From: Gracilibacillus salitolerans
Lineage (GTDB): Bacteria; Bacillota; Bacilli; Bacillales; Amphibacillaceae
Direction: 5' to 3'
DNA: 64,000 nucleotides
Assembly (NCBI RefSeq): GCF_009650095.1
Contig: NZ_CP045915.1
Location: 992,001 to 1,056,000 of the forward strand
The translations under genes were made by a program, and so were the position numbers. Below the pieces are notes generated by a model. The model was not told the DNA's origin. It saw only the letters and a program-made list of their open reading frames with translations, and searched no databases. This document shows positions 1 to 8,001 of this stretch, in pieces. Within the stretch, counting starts at the first letter, position 1. Each line of letters begins with the position of its first letter.

Positions 1-491
1 AAAGTGGTGTTGCGGAACTAGTGTTAGTCAAACCAGTAAGTTATTTCACCTATATTTCGGCAAAATGGGCAGCAAAATTACTATTAGTATTTACGTCTTA
101 TTTGATCGGTATGTTAACGAGCTGGTATTACGTGAATCTTTTATTTGGAGATCTCAGTGCATCACAATTCACCGGGCTATTCTTGTTTTATTTTATTTGG
201 TTGATTTTTGTAGTATCGTTAACGATTTTTTATAATACGGTTGTCAAAATACCCGGACTTGTGTTAACACTTACGGTTGTAACGATTATGGCAATGTCGG
301 TGATCAATCAGATTTTCTCCTACAGGATGCCATGGTTTCCGAATAGTATAAGTGAACATATTACAGGCATGTTGGTAGAAGGAACTGTACCAAATGATTT
401 ATGGGGAGCGGTTGGTATTACGTTAGGCTTGTCCATAATATTAATGGTTGCGTCTAATTTTATTTTAAAAACAAAAGAAATGGCTGATTAG
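1..491 (+). CDS. ABC-2 type transporter permease, C-terminal part (partial)
   Basis: The reading frame is already open at base 3, so the gene begins left of the window; the GTG at 21 is internal. About 160 residues remain, made of four to five hydrophobic segments separated by short loops, ending in a Lys-Glu-Met-Ala-Asp tail. This looks like the last membrane segments of an ABC-2 family permease, which would pair with an ATPase encoded upstream. The family call rests on topology and general resemblance only; substrate cannot be read. A strong hairpin terminator begins at its stop codon, so it is the last gene of its operon. Confidence 0.5.
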   Translation, partial: SGVAELVLVKPVSYFTYISAKWAAKLLLVFTSYLIGMLTSWYYVNLLFGDLSASQFTGLFLFYFIWLIFVVSLTIFYNTVVKIPGLVLTLTVVTIMAMSVINQIFSYRMPWFPNSISEHITGMLVEGTVPNDLWGAVGITLGLSIILMVASNFILKTKEMAD

Positions 492-518
492 AGTTCGTGC
501 ATTCGGACTCTTTTTTTT
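491..518 (+). terminator. Intrinsic terminator after the ABC permease
   Basis: GAGTTCG and CGGACTC form a seven-pair stem (one G-T pair) around a short loop, followed by eight T. It starts at the stop codon of the upstream permease. A TATAAT at 520-525 lies directly after the T tract and could be the -10 box of the tRNA gene at 540, although no good -35 is visible. Confidence 0.85.
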
Positions 519-539
519 ATATAATAGAATGGTGAACGT

Positions 540-612
540 GGGGCATTAGCTCAGTTGGGAGAGCATCGTGCTGGCAGCGCGCGGGTCAGCGGTTCGAGCC
601 CGCTATGCTCCA
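540..612 (+). tRNA. tRNA-Ala (anticodon GGC)
   Basis: A full cloverleaf is visible: acceptor GGGGCAT pairs with ATGCTCC, the anticodon loop is CTGGCAG, and the T arm is AGCGG-TTCGAGC-CCGCT. The discriminator is A at 612 and the next bases are TCT, so CCA is not encoded and must be added enzymatically. It stands alone, away from the rRNA-linked cluster, and reads GCC/GCT alanine codons. Confidence 0.93.
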
Positions 613-621
613 TCTTTTAAT

Positions 622-803
622 TGGCGGACATTTATTCTGTTATTTCTTTAAAAATACCTAGTTTTAAAGGTTTTGCGGACATTTGTTCCGCTATTTTTGT
701 AAAAAGCCTTTAATAGAAGCATAATTTCGGCGAATAAAGGAATAAATGTCCGTTACAAGCCATAAATCCCCTTTTTTTGCTATTTAACGGAATAAATGTC
801 CGC
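622..803. repeat. Symmetrical ~180-bp repeat, copy 1
   Basis: Four copies of a ~20-bp motif (core GGACATTTGTTCCG) occur in the order forward (624), forward (675), reverse (735), reverse (785), so units 1/4 and 2/3 can pair into one long nested hairpin. Unit spacing is about 51, 60 and 50 bp. A second copy with the same spacing lies at 1629-1811; both also share an internal stretch reading AAAATACCTAGTTTT. No coding potential is seen. I do not know an established name for this family. Confidence 0.75.
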
Positions 804-818
804 AAGAAATCCATAGAC

Positions 819-1462
819 TTACTTTAGTTGATAAGTTCGTATTCGTTCTTTACCACTTGCTACTTTTAGAATTTGGGACTCAACCATTTTGTGTAAAAGA
901 CGTCTTGCATGGCGATCACTTACATGGAGGTGTTGCGCTACTTCTAGAGGTGTAATGGGTCGAAGTACTCGTTGAGCATATCGTATAATTTCGGTTTCGA
1001 CCCAGGTTAAAGTGGAAGGTGTTTCAACTGAAATGAATTTTCCTATGAAAGAAAGGATAAGCTGCTGACATTTTCTGGGTTCATCTTTGATGGATAAATA
1101 GGCAATAGGTAAGAGTATCCAACCATCTAGAGCTAATAAAGAATGTCGCCAGCATAGATCCTTAAATCTTCTGACATCTAGATCTCTAGCATGGGGCCAT
1201 ATCCTTGAATTTCGATTCCTCCTTTAGCTTTACCTGGCATATAGGCGAGATCTAGATAGCGATATCCATTATTGAAATCCCGAACTTCCCACTCTGGATA
1301 TAAATCATCAAAATTACCTACAGTGGGATACCATATACAGCGAAGAAATTCAACGGTTCCATGCCCCAATCCTTTCTTCAATATTTCTCGTCTCCTGTGA
1401 TTTTTTTCTTCAGCGATATTCTTGTGTAGCCATTCGTCCATAGCTTGCTTAAATGGTTGCAT
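819..1462 (-). pseudogene. Frameshifted PD-(D/E)XK-like nuclease with C-terminal winged helix
   Basis: The first 89 codons read well (start ATG at 1462, residues such as GHGTVEFLR and YRYLDLAYMPG), then the frame hits a stop after a GGCCCC run near 1190. One extra C would restore a frame that continues without stops to TAA at 819-821, giving about 214 residues. The restored protein has LDLAYM followed by GGIEIQGYG, a D...ExQ arrangement resembling Vsr/DUF559-type PD-(D/E)XK nucleases. Near the C terminus lies a helix-turn-helix region (EVAQHLHVSDRHARRLL). Such nuclease-plus-HTH proteins are found in Bacillales; function unknown to me. It sits between the two repeat copies. The frameshift could be real decay or a homopolymer sequencing error. 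Confidence 0.65.
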
Positions 1463-1628
1463 GTAAACACATCCTTTTCAAAATAGAAATGGGTTTATAA
1501 TGATAAGTGTGGGTAAGGTAGTAGAGAGAAGGAGAAAAACAAGATATTTGTATAGTACCTTAAGTATGCTTAATTAGCAATAAGTAGTTTACATAGGGTA
1601 GTACAACTGCCAACACCCCCGAAAATCA

Positions 1629-1811
1629 GTGGACATATATTCCGTTAATTCTTTTAAAATACCTAGTTTTGAAGGTTTGGTGGACATCTGTTCCATTAAT
1701 TATAAGGAATTCCTTAAATACATACTAGATTTAGGTCAATAACGGAATAAATGTCCATCCAACGCTAATAACACCCTCTTTTTAACTATGTAACGGAACA
1801 AATGTCCGCTC
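1629..1811. repeat. Symmetrical ~180-bp repeat, copy 2
   Basis: This copy has the same plan as the element at 622-803: motif units forward at 1630 and 1680, reverse at 1740 and 1790. Spacing is 50, 60 and 50 bp, and the same AAAATACCTAGTTTT segment follows unit 1. The reverse units read TAACGGAATAAATGTCC and TAACGGAACAAATGTCCG. The loops diverge between copies while the paired units are kept, which points to selection or origin as a folded structure. Confidence 0.75.
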
Positions 1812-1842
1812 GGTAAGGTTGTGTACATTAATATACTATCCG

Positions 1843-2859
1843 TTAGTCTGGGTGAGTAAGAAGTGCATTACTATTTTCCGTAAACCAATCCGTTGCATCT
1901 TGAAGTGTGTCATGTAGTGGTCTAAAAGTGATACCTAATTCATTCTTTGCCTTTTCTGAGGAAAATCTTTTGCATTCCCTAATTTCATGAATGCCATTTA
2001 CTGAAATGGCCATTTCCTTCTTGGTGATAGCCGAAACTCGATCTACTATCCATCCAAGCGTGAATGCAATGGGGACAGGAATACTGCGCTTAGGAGAAGG
2101 TATATCTGTTACTTTTTCCAATTCCTTGGACAAGTCTTTCAAGTGAACATGGTGTCCAGCAACTAAAAAACGTTCACTATGATTCACTCTTGTAACAGCC
2201 GCAACCATCGCATCAGCCACATCCCTAACGTCAACAATATCAATGCTGATATTAACATTTCCAGGAAGACGTTTATGGAGGTAATCGAGAATATATTTAC
2301 CACCGCTTGTTGGAGCTGCATCAACTGGTCCCATCATCCAACCAGGAAGAAAAGTGACGACCGGAAGGGAATGACGAGCGCTAAATTTATCGATCTGTTT
2401 GTCTCCAATAATCTTACTTTTTGCATATAAAGTCATCGCATCCTCAGGTTTTCGGGTATCACATTCATTACTGGGAGTATTGTCGGCCCTCTTTTTTATC
2501 GTGTTACTACTGCTTGTGTGAATGATTAACTTTATTCCGTATTCTTTCGCTAATTCAAATAATCGAATCGTATTGGTAATGTTGATCCTTTCTAAATCTG
2601 GCCAATGCTTTCCAAATGAAAATGTTTCTCTAAAATACGCAGCGGTATGAAAAAGCACCTCACATCCTCTAAGTTCTTCTGCAAAGGCATCGACATCATT
2701 CATGTCCCCTTTTACAAAAGTTGCACCAGTTGATCCTAAGAGCTTCTCGGCTTTCTGCTCAGAACGTACTAATGTTTTCACTTCGTAGCCATTCTTTATT
2801 AAACTTTTGACCAAATGATTGCCTAAAAAACCTGTTCCTCCTGTAACAAATACTTTCAT
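1843..2859 (-). CDS. Extended SDR NAD(P)-dependent epimerase/reductase
   Basis: About 338 residues. The N terminus has the Rossmann motif TGGTGFLG, followed by HTAAYFRE and the catalytic YAKSK (Tyr-x-x-x-Lys), so it belongs to the extended short-chain dehydrogenases, near dihydroflavonol-4-reductase-like proteins. These act on soluble substrates with NAD(P)H in the cytoplasm; the substrate is not deducible. I chose ATG 2859 because AAGGAG lies eight bases upstream; the GTG at 2868 overlaps that site. It is divergent from an Rrf2-type regulator across a 140-bp AT-rich intergenic region, which suggests that the regulator controls it. Confidence 0.8.
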   Translation of the reverse strand: MKVFVTGGTGFLGNHLVKSLIKNGYEVKTLVRSEQKAEKLLGSTGATFVKGDMNDVDAFAEELRGCEVLFHTAAYFRETFSFGKHWPDLERINITNTIRLFELAKEYGIKLIIHTSSSNTIKKRADNTPSNECDTRKPEDAMTLYAKSKIIGDKQIDKFSARHSLPVVTFLPGWMMGPVDAAPTSGGKYILDYLHKRLPGNVNISIDIVDVRDVADAMVAAVTRVNHSERFLVAGHHVHLKDLSKELEKVTDIPSPKRSIPVPIAFTLGWIVDRVSAITKKEMAISVNGIHEIRECKRFSSEKAKNELGITFRPLHDTLQDATDWFTENSNALLTHPD

Positions 2860-2924
2860 TTTTATCACTCCTTATTTATAAACTATATATAATATATATT
2901 CAGTTTATTTATATGTCAACCTGT

Positions 2925-2952
2925 TTGACAATTATCGAGCTACTGATATAGT
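2925..2952 (+). promoter_or_regulatory. Sigma-A type promoter of the Rrf2 gene
   Basis: TTGACA (2925-2930) and TATAGT (2947-2952) are separated by 16 bp and face the Rrf2 gene at 3004. The adjacent AT-rich palindromic stretch at 2881-2915 would hold the divergent SDR promoter and possibly the operator. Confidence 0.6.
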
Positions 2953-3003
2953 AAAAATATAAAATGAGAAGTCTGTAGTTCTGCGAAAGAGGAGATTATT
3001 AAA

Positions 3004-3417
3004 ATGAGTTATTCAACCGCTTTTTCCCAAGCGTTATCTATTGTTGTATATACCGCTGTAAAAATTGAAGAAGGGTATACCGATTATGTTTCAGCCAGAC
3101 AACTATCAGAAAATATGGAAATGCCAAACCCAACTGTAGTCAAAATTCTTCAATCATTAAATCGATTTGGGTTGATTACGACCAAAGAGGGAGCAAGGGG
3201 GGGAATAAGATTGGCAAAGGCGCCGGAAGAAATCACCGTTCTCGATGTTTTCAGCGCCATAGAACTAGATCGTCCTCTGTTTAAATTCTCACTCCCCTCG
3301 ACTTTAAAGGATGAAAAATCACAATTAGTAGGAGACAACATTGAACAGGTTCTTTCTCAGGCGGAGAGTGACATGAAATCAAGGCTTGCGGCGACTAAAA
3401 TATCTGATTTGTTCTAA
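3004..3417 (+). CDS. Rrf2-family transcriptional regulator without iron-sulfur cysteines
   Basis: 137 residues, the usual Rrf2 length. The N-terminal winged helix contains YVSARQLSENMEMPNPTVVK and a wing with GGIRLAK. Family members such as IscR and NsrR bind an Fe-S cluster through three cysteines; this protein has no cysteine at all, so it must sense something else, as the YwnA/CymR-like subgroup does. A GAGGAG site precedes ATG 3004. It is divergently transcribed from the SDR gene and probably represses the shared intergenic region. Confidence 0.82.
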   Translation: MSYSTAFSQALSIVVYTAVKIEEGYTDYVSARQLSENMEMPNPTVVKILQSLNRFGLITTKEGARGGIRLAKAPEEITVLDVFSAIELDRPLFKFSLPSTLKDEKSQLVGDNIEQVLSQAESDMKSRLAATKISDLF

Positions 3418-3522
3418 ACATCCCAAACCATCTTTTCACTATTTGTATTATTTTCAGCTAAAAAAGGGAAAACGAATAATAAGAAGTTTTCATATCATAC
3501 TAGCAAAGAGAAGGTAGGTGAA

Positions 3523-4641
3523 ATGATGAAAATCGGTGTACCTAAGGAAATTAAAAGCAATGAAAATCGTGTGGCGATCACACCTGCTGGGGTAATGATG
3601 TTAACACAAGCAGGTCATCAAGTGAACATAGAGAGCGGGGCAGGACTTGGCAGTGGCTTTGATGATGAAGTATACAAAGGCGCTGGAGCAGATATCGTAT
3701 CTTCAGCAGACCAGGTTTGGGCTCAGGAATTAGTAGTCAAAGTAAAGGAACCTCAACCATCAGAGTTTTCCTTTTTTCGTAAAGATTTATTGCTGTTTAC
3801 TTATTTACATTTAGCTGCTGAAAAAGAAGTAGCAGAAGCTTTATTGGAAAATAAAACAACAGGTATTGCGTATGAAACAATTCAAATGGCAAATGGTGGC
3901 TTGCCACTACTCACACCAATGAGCGAAATTGCAGGACGTATGTCGGTGCAAGCTGGTGTTAGATTCTTAGAAAAAGTTCATGGAGGAAAAGGTGTTCTGC
4001 CTAGTGGTGTACCGGGTGTTTCACCAGCTAATATTGTCATTGTTGGTGGCGGTATAGTAGGTACCAATGCAGCAAAAATGGCGATCGGGTTAGGAGCAAA
4101 TGTTACGTTATTGGACATCAATATCGAACGATTACGTCAATTAGAGGATCTATTCCAAGGCAAAATCCGGACCTTAGCATCCAATCAATATAATATTGCC
4201 GAACAGGTGGAAAAGGCAGATTTACTAATAGGTGCCGTCCTGATTCCAGGTGCAAGAGCACCGAGACTGGTAACAGAGGAAATGGTTAAAACGATGGAAC
4301 CAGGCTCTGTCATTGTCGATGTTGCCGTCGATCAAGGTGGTTCGATTGAAACGATTGACCGGGTTACGACACATGAGGATCCGGTTTACGTTAAACATGG
4401 AGTCAATCATTATGCTGTAGCTAATATTCCGGGGGCTGTGTCCAAAACCGCCACCTATGCACTAACAAATGTCACTGCACCATATCTTTTAAACCTTGCC
4501 AACAAAGGCTTAAAAAGTTACGTCCAAACAGATATTGCCTTCGCAAGAGGTGTAAACACGTATCAAGGAAAAGTGGTCCATGAAGCCGCCGCGAAAGCAC
4601 ATGATAAAAGATATACTGATATAAGTTCTATTTTTGAATAG
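3523..4641 (+). CDS. ald: Alanine dehydrogenase
   Basis: 372 residues, full length for the family. It catalyses reversible NAD-dependent oxidative deamination of L-alanine to pyruvate and ammonia, feeding alanine into central metabolism (important in sporulation and germination in Bacillus). The N terminus [18 protein letters not shown] is the family signature; the NAD-binding motif [18 protein letters not shown] lies near residue 175; the substrate-binding Lys in VKVKEP and His in YLHLAAE are present. Two adjacent ATG codons (3523, 3526) follow an AGGTAGGTG ribosome site, so the start is uncertain by one residue. It is monocistronic. Confidence 0.95.
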   Translation: MMKIGVPKEIKSNENRVAITPAGVMMLTQAGHQVNIESGAGLGSGFDDEVYKGAGADIVSSADQVWAQELVVKVKEPQPSEFSFFRKDLLLFTYLHLAAEKEVAEALLENKTTGIAYETIQMANGGLPLLTPMSEIAGRMSVQAGVRFLEKVHGGKGVLPSGVPGVSPANIVIVGGGIVGTNAAKMAIGLGANVTLLDINIERLRQLEDLFQGKIRTLASNQYNIAEQVEKADLLIGAVLIPGARAPRLVTEEMVKTMEPGSVIVDVAVDQGGSIETIDRVTTHEDPVYVKHGVNHYAVANIPGAVSKTATYALTNVTAPYLLNLANKGLKSYVQTDIAFARGVNTYQGKVVHEAAAKAHDKRYTDISSIFE

Positions 4642-4649
4642 GATTGGAT

Positions 4650-4987
4650 TTAATTTAATTGTTGATGTGTATATTGAACGACAAAATAATGAATCGGCAA
4701 GAGGATAATGGAGATTACAATTAAAAATAGAACCGCTGTAAAATCTGTGAAGAGTATATAAATAGTAGTGCCAATCAAGTACACACTAATCAAAGAAATG
4801 GCAATGATAGTAAGCCATAGTAAGGATCTCTTGTTCGCAAAAAATCTAAAGATATAATTAATAAAATACCAAACAATCCTCCTAGCAAAGCAAACCAGTA
4901 TGAAGCTTCTTTGAAATAAGAAATAGCTTCCTTTATCAGAGATGAATCAAAAAGAAAGACATACAAAGGCAAAAATATTTTTGCCAA
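4650..4987 (-). pseudogene. Frameshifted small membrane protein
   Basis: From ATG 4987 a hydrophobic protein reads to about residue 52, then leaves frame at a run of six T (minus strand) near 4845 and stops at residue 65. Adding one T restores a frame ending at TAA 4650-4652 and a ~112-residue protein with two further membrane segments, including SLISVYLIGTTIYILF. I do not recognise the family; it looks like a three- to four-helix hypothetical membrane protein. The break lies in a homopolymer, as does the one in the gene at 819-1462, so a sequencing or assembly error is possible. Confidence 0.55.
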
Positions 4988-5028
4988 ACAAACATCTCCT
5001 TATATACTATATTTTTCCATATTATAAC

Positions 5029-5064
5029 ACAAAAAAAGTGGTTCCGTAGAAGGGACCACTTTTT
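5029..5064 (-). terminator. Terminator of the DUF1450 gene
   Basis: On the minus strand AAAAAGTGGTCCC and GGAACCACTTTTTTT form a stem with one bulged base and a T tract. It overlaps the DUF1450 stop codon at 5063, and its A-rich side could also serve the opposite strand. Confidence 0.8.
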
Positions 5065-5308
5065 AATGGAAAAATGCCAATTCTTCTTCAATAGCTTTTT
5101 TAATTTTCTCCAACGTTTCCTCTGGATTTTTCCCGTGGATTCGGCGATTATTCACTAATGCATATGGCTTAAGCCGGCATAATCCACAGAAATTCAAGCA
5201 GTCATTAATGAGAACTGCCACTTCAGGATATTCCGATTCGATCATATTCTCTATATCAAATGTGTTCATTAAATTACTGTCACATATCTCTACCACAACG
5301 ATCCCCAT
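5063..5308 (-). CDS. DUF1450 (YuzB-like) small thioredoxin/ferredoxin-fold protein
   Basis: 81 residues from ATG 5308, chosen because AAGGTGAT lies just upstream. The family is related to B. subtilis YuzB. The conserved core is NDCLNFCGLCRLKPYAL, a CxxxCxxC pattern followed by the KPYAL motif, which suggests a thioredoxin-like [2Fe-2S] ferredoxin fold or thiol chemistry. Biochemical function is not established as far as I know. It is divergent from a cysteine-rich regulator at 5432, and the two may share redox or metal sensing. Confidence 0.75.
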   Translation of the reverse strand: MGIVVVEICDSNLMNTFDIENMIESEYPEVAVLINDCLNFCGLCRLKPYALVNNRRIHGKNPEETLEKIKKAIEEELAFFH

Positions 5309-5431
5309 CCTATCACCTTCCATCTATGTCTGTATGATTTTTATCACAGACATTAAGAGAATCATTCTATAAACTAACTCTATCATATCTACTTTGTCAA
5401 CATATAAGTTTTGAAAGAAGGGGTGAAGCAA

Positions 5432-6058
5432 ATGGTGAAAGAACAATCTACCCGTGCTATGATTTTGGAATTATTGAAAAAGAACCAATCACTGTCTGTC
5501 AGTGGTATTAGCAATTTCTTAAATATTACCGAAATGGCGATCAGAAAACATCTCATAAAACTAGAAAGTGAAAAATTAATAACTTCCCGTACCGTTAGAC
5601 AACCGATGGGGCGCCCAGTTATCTATTATTCATTGACGGCTGCTGGAGAAAATGCCTTTCCTAAAAGTTATGATCTGCTTACAATGGAGTTTTTACGTGA
5701 CATGGAAGAAACAATAGGTATAGAAGCAATCGATCAGCTATTTGAAAAAAGAGAAGAACGTTTACGTCAAAAATATCGCAGACGAATTTTTATCGAAGAT
5801 CCCATTTCAGAAAAAGTAAAAGCATTAGTGAAAGTACAAAGTGACAACGGCTATATGTCAGAATTTCATCAAGAAGATAATGATAAACTATCCTTTTCTC
5901 AATATAATTGCCCGATTGCAGCGATAGCAGATAAATATGATAAACCATGTGAGTGTGAATTGAATTTGTTTAAATCCGTACTTGGTACCGAGAAAGTAAA
6001 GCGTGTCGAATGCATCGCAAAAGGTGGTGCTGCTTGTAAATATGTCGTACAAAAATAA
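5432..6058 (+). CDS. SufR-like winged-helix regulator with cysteine-rich C terminus
   Basis: 208 residues. The N-terminal winged helix (residues ~1-75: LSVSGISNFLNITEMAIRKH, then GRPVIYY) matches the DeoR/SufR-type group of bacterial regulators. The C-terminal half carries Cys in YNCPI, two in PCECEL, one in VECIAK and one in AACKYV, the spacing used by SufR-like proteins for an Fe-S cluster. Start ATG 5432 follows AAGGGGTGA; the upstream GTG/ATG frame has no ribosome site. Divergent from the DUF1450 gene, which it may regulate in response to iron, Fe-S status or redox. Confidence 0.75.
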   Translation: MVKEQSTRAMILELLKKNQSLSVSGISNFLNITEMAIRKHLIKLESEKLITSRTVRQPMGRPVIYYSLTAAGENAFPKSYDLLTMEFLRDMEETIGIEAIDQLFEKREERLRQKYRRRIFIEDPISEKVKALVKVQSDNGYMSEFHQEDNDKLSFSQYNCPIAAIADKYDKPCECELNLFKSVLGTEKVKRVECIAKGGAACKYVVQK

Positions 6059-6128
6059 AGCGAGACTTCCCTCAGTGGGGGTTTTATGGACAATTAGCAC
6101 CGTGATAAAGCTGTAGAGCGTGGTTGCT

Positions 6129-6827
6129 CTACAGCCAACTTAAAAACAGCGGTACCAAAAAAGATACAACAACTGCGCTAATCGTCATCGATAGTGCACT
6201 GACCGCACCATCCAGTTGACCTAACTCCAATGCTTTGGAAGTGCCGATCGCATGTGATGCCGTACCGATACCGAGTCCTCTGGCAACAGGGTGATGAATA
6301 CGAAGCAATCGCAAAATGACCGGACCGAACATTGCACCACTTATACCAGCTATCATGACAAATACTGCAGCAAAGGATAAATTGCCACCTGCTGTATCGG
6401 TAATACTTAATGCGACAGGTGTGGTAACCGACTTAGCTGCGATAGACTGAATAATCCAATCTTCAAATCCCAAGATTTTTGCGCCTGCAATCCCAGTAAC
6501 AATACCAATTATCGAACCTGCAAATATGCCAATAAAAATGGTCCGGGCGTATTTTTTGATTAAATCAAGCTGGCGATAGAGTGGTAATGCCAGGGCGACA
6601 ACGATTGGTCCAAGAAACAGATCAATCCATTGTCCACCGAGCATATACGATTGATAAGGAATGTCGCTGATCGCTAAAAATATAATGAAAATACCAGAAG
6701 TTAAGAAAATCGGTAAGGTAAATGGATTTGGATATTTACGATAGATCCTTTTTGTAATAGCAAAAACAGCAATAGTAACAAATAAAAAAATAATTCCAAT
6801 CCCTAAATTAATCATGAGCATCCACAT
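6129..6827 (-). CDS. lrgB: LrgB/CidB family membrane protein
   Basis: About 230 residues with seven or so membrane helices and the family's Gly/Ala-rich signatures: AKSVTTPVALSITDTAGG and RGLGIGTASHAIGTSKALEL. LrgB and CidB work with the holin-like LrgA/CidA in control of murein hydrolase activity; in B. subtilis the related PftAB (YsbAB) is a pyruvate transporter. Whether this pair is of the Lrg, Cid or Pft type cannot be decided by eye. It overlaps the upstream lrgA-like gene by 20 bp. ATG codons at 6827, 6821 and 6815 are all possible starts. Confidence 0.82.
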   Translation of the reverse strand: MWMLMINLGIGIIFLFVTIAVFAITKRIYRKYPNPFTLPIFLTSGIFIIFLAISDIPYQSYMLGGQWIDLFLGPIVVALALPLYRQLDLIKKYARTIFIGIFAGSIIGIVTGIAGAKILGFEDWIIQSIAAKSVTTPVALSITDTAGGNLSFAAVFVMIAGISGAMFGPVILRLLRIHHPVARGLGIGTASHAIGTSKALELGQLDGAVSALSMTISAVVVSFLVPLFLSWL

Positions 6828-7176
6828 CTTTCTTCAGCAACAAGGATGTAATCAATCCACTAATGCCAATGATTAAAAAAGTGCTAATCATGACCAGAGG
6901 AATCATTAAACTGCCTTTGCCATAAAAGAAATCCAAATATTGTACAACACCGACTGTAACGGGAACGAAGAATATCGGCATATCCTTCATTAATAAGTCG
7001 ATTCCGTCAGCAACCCATTCGACACGGATCAGTTTTGCAGTTAACAACGCAAAAAAGAGCAGCATCCCGATAATGCTACCTGGTATAAATAATGAAAAAG
7101 CTGCCTGGATTGCTTCACCCATATAATAAAACAAAAATAGCACACTAATCTGTAAGATGATTTTTAAATATTTCAT
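6808..7176 (-). CDS. lrgA: LrgA/CidA family holin-like protein
   Basis: 122 residues with four hydrophobic helices, including FIPGSIIGMLLFFALL, the typical LrgA/CidA signature. First gene of a two-gene operon with the LrgB-like protein; the stop and start overlap, so translation is probably coupled. The start ATG 7176 has a GGAGGCC-like site in front of it. Such proteins act in the cytoplasmic membrane in programmed lysis control or small-acid (pyruvate) transport. Confidence 0.82.
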   Translation of the reverse strand: MKYLKIILQISVLFLFYYMGEAIQAAFSLFIPGSIIGMLLFFALLTAKLIRVEWVADGIDLLMKDMPIFFVPVTVGVVQYLDFFYGKGSLMIPLVMISTFLIIGISGLITSLLLKKDVDAHD

Positions 7177-7293
7177 GATAAGGCCTCCGCTTTTATCATA
7201 CGCCTTACAGAACTATGCGCGCAAGTTAAATTATCAAGTTCTTTTTAACAAGCATCAATTCTTGATAATATTTTTCTTAACATATTCACAATG

Positions 7294-7455
7294 TTATCAA
7301 CAGCCAAAAACAGATTTGAAAGCTTCTAGCTAATTTATCCACATTATCCCCATTAAATCAACCAATCTAGGCACTGAATAACTACCCTTGTCAAAACAAG
7401 ATCCACAAACCTTATGCACATTATGCACAGATTTGTGGATAATTGTTGTGGATAG
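7294..7455. promoter_or_regulatory. DnaA-box cluster
   Basis: Within 162 bp there are four exact TTATNCACA boxes: TTATCCACA at 7335-7343, TTATGCACA at 7412-7420 and again at 7421-7429, and reverse TGTGGATAA at 7434-7442. Three near-matches accompany them: TTATCAACA 7294-7302, TTATCCCCA 7344-7352 and reverse TGTGGATAG 7447-7455. The remaining intergenic sequence is very AT-rich. B. subtilis has several such clusters far from oriC that bind DnaA and restrain initiation. No dnaA, dnaN or partition gene is in the window, so a DnaA-titrating or regulatory site is more likely than an origin. Confidence 0.75.
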
Positions 7456-8001
7456 TTACATTGCTTCTTCACCCTCTGCAGCAGATTCCATATGGGAGAA
7501 GTAATTTTCTTTGGTAATGACATATAAATCATAAACAGGTTCTTCCTGTGGATTGATTTTTTCAAAAACTGCAGGGTAGCTTTCGTTACCATACATGACA
7601 AAAGGGATTTTTAAAACTGCTTTTAAAGAGCGTACATTCGCACGTCTGATTTTAATGAAAATCGCGTCCATATCATGTTGATAAAAAAGCTCTTCGAAAA
7701 AGGCGTCTTTCGCTAATTTGTTATAACCCTTGCCAAAGTAAGGCTTACCGATCCACGTTGCCAAAAAGCCTGCCTTGTTTTCCATATCAAATAAATTGAT
7801 CGTCCCGATTGGATTAAAATATTCATCGACGATGGTGCGGGAGATTAATTCACCCCGTTCTTCAGCTTCCATTGTCTGTTTTGTTAAAAAGTAAAATTCG
7901 TCACTGGAATAAGCTTTATGTCTTACGTATGGAAATACTTCCGGATCAGACATGAGATCGAATAAAACTGGAGCTTCCTGGACGTCTCTTTTTTTAAGCA
8001 T
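7456..8001 (-). CDS. GNAT family N-acetyltransferase
   Basis: 181 residues from ATG 8001. The fold is RimJ/RimL-like GNAT: acceptor part with RDVQEAPVLFDLMSDPEVFP, central IGTINLFDMENKAGFLATWIG, then the acetyl-CoA loop region YFGKGYNKLAKDAFFEELF. Such enzymes acetylate N-terminal or lysine amines, sometimes of ribosomal proteins, or small molecules. The start is fixed by AAGGAGGG seven bases upstream; that site is the 3' arm of a hairpin in a long structured leader (8002-8187). The stop codon abuts the DnaA-box cluster. Substrate unknown. Confidence 0.8.
   Translation of the reverse strand: MLKKRDVQEAPVLFDLMSDPEVFPYVRHKAYSSDEFYFLTKQTMEAEERGELISRTIVDEYFNPIGTINLFDMENKAGFLATWIGKPYFGKGYNKLAKDAFFEELFYQHDMDAIFIKIRRANVRSLKAVLKIPFVMYGNESYPAVFEKINPQEEPVYDLYVITKENYFSHMESAAEGEEAM

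Noticed and set aside
2179..2430. 83-codon plus-strand frame inside the SDR gene
   Set aside because: Antisense shadow of the SDR coding region, without ribosome site.
7294..7455. Chromosomal or plasmid replication origin
   Set aside because: DnaA boxes are dense, but no dnaA, dnaN, rep or partition genes are near, and the surroundings are conserved chromosome.
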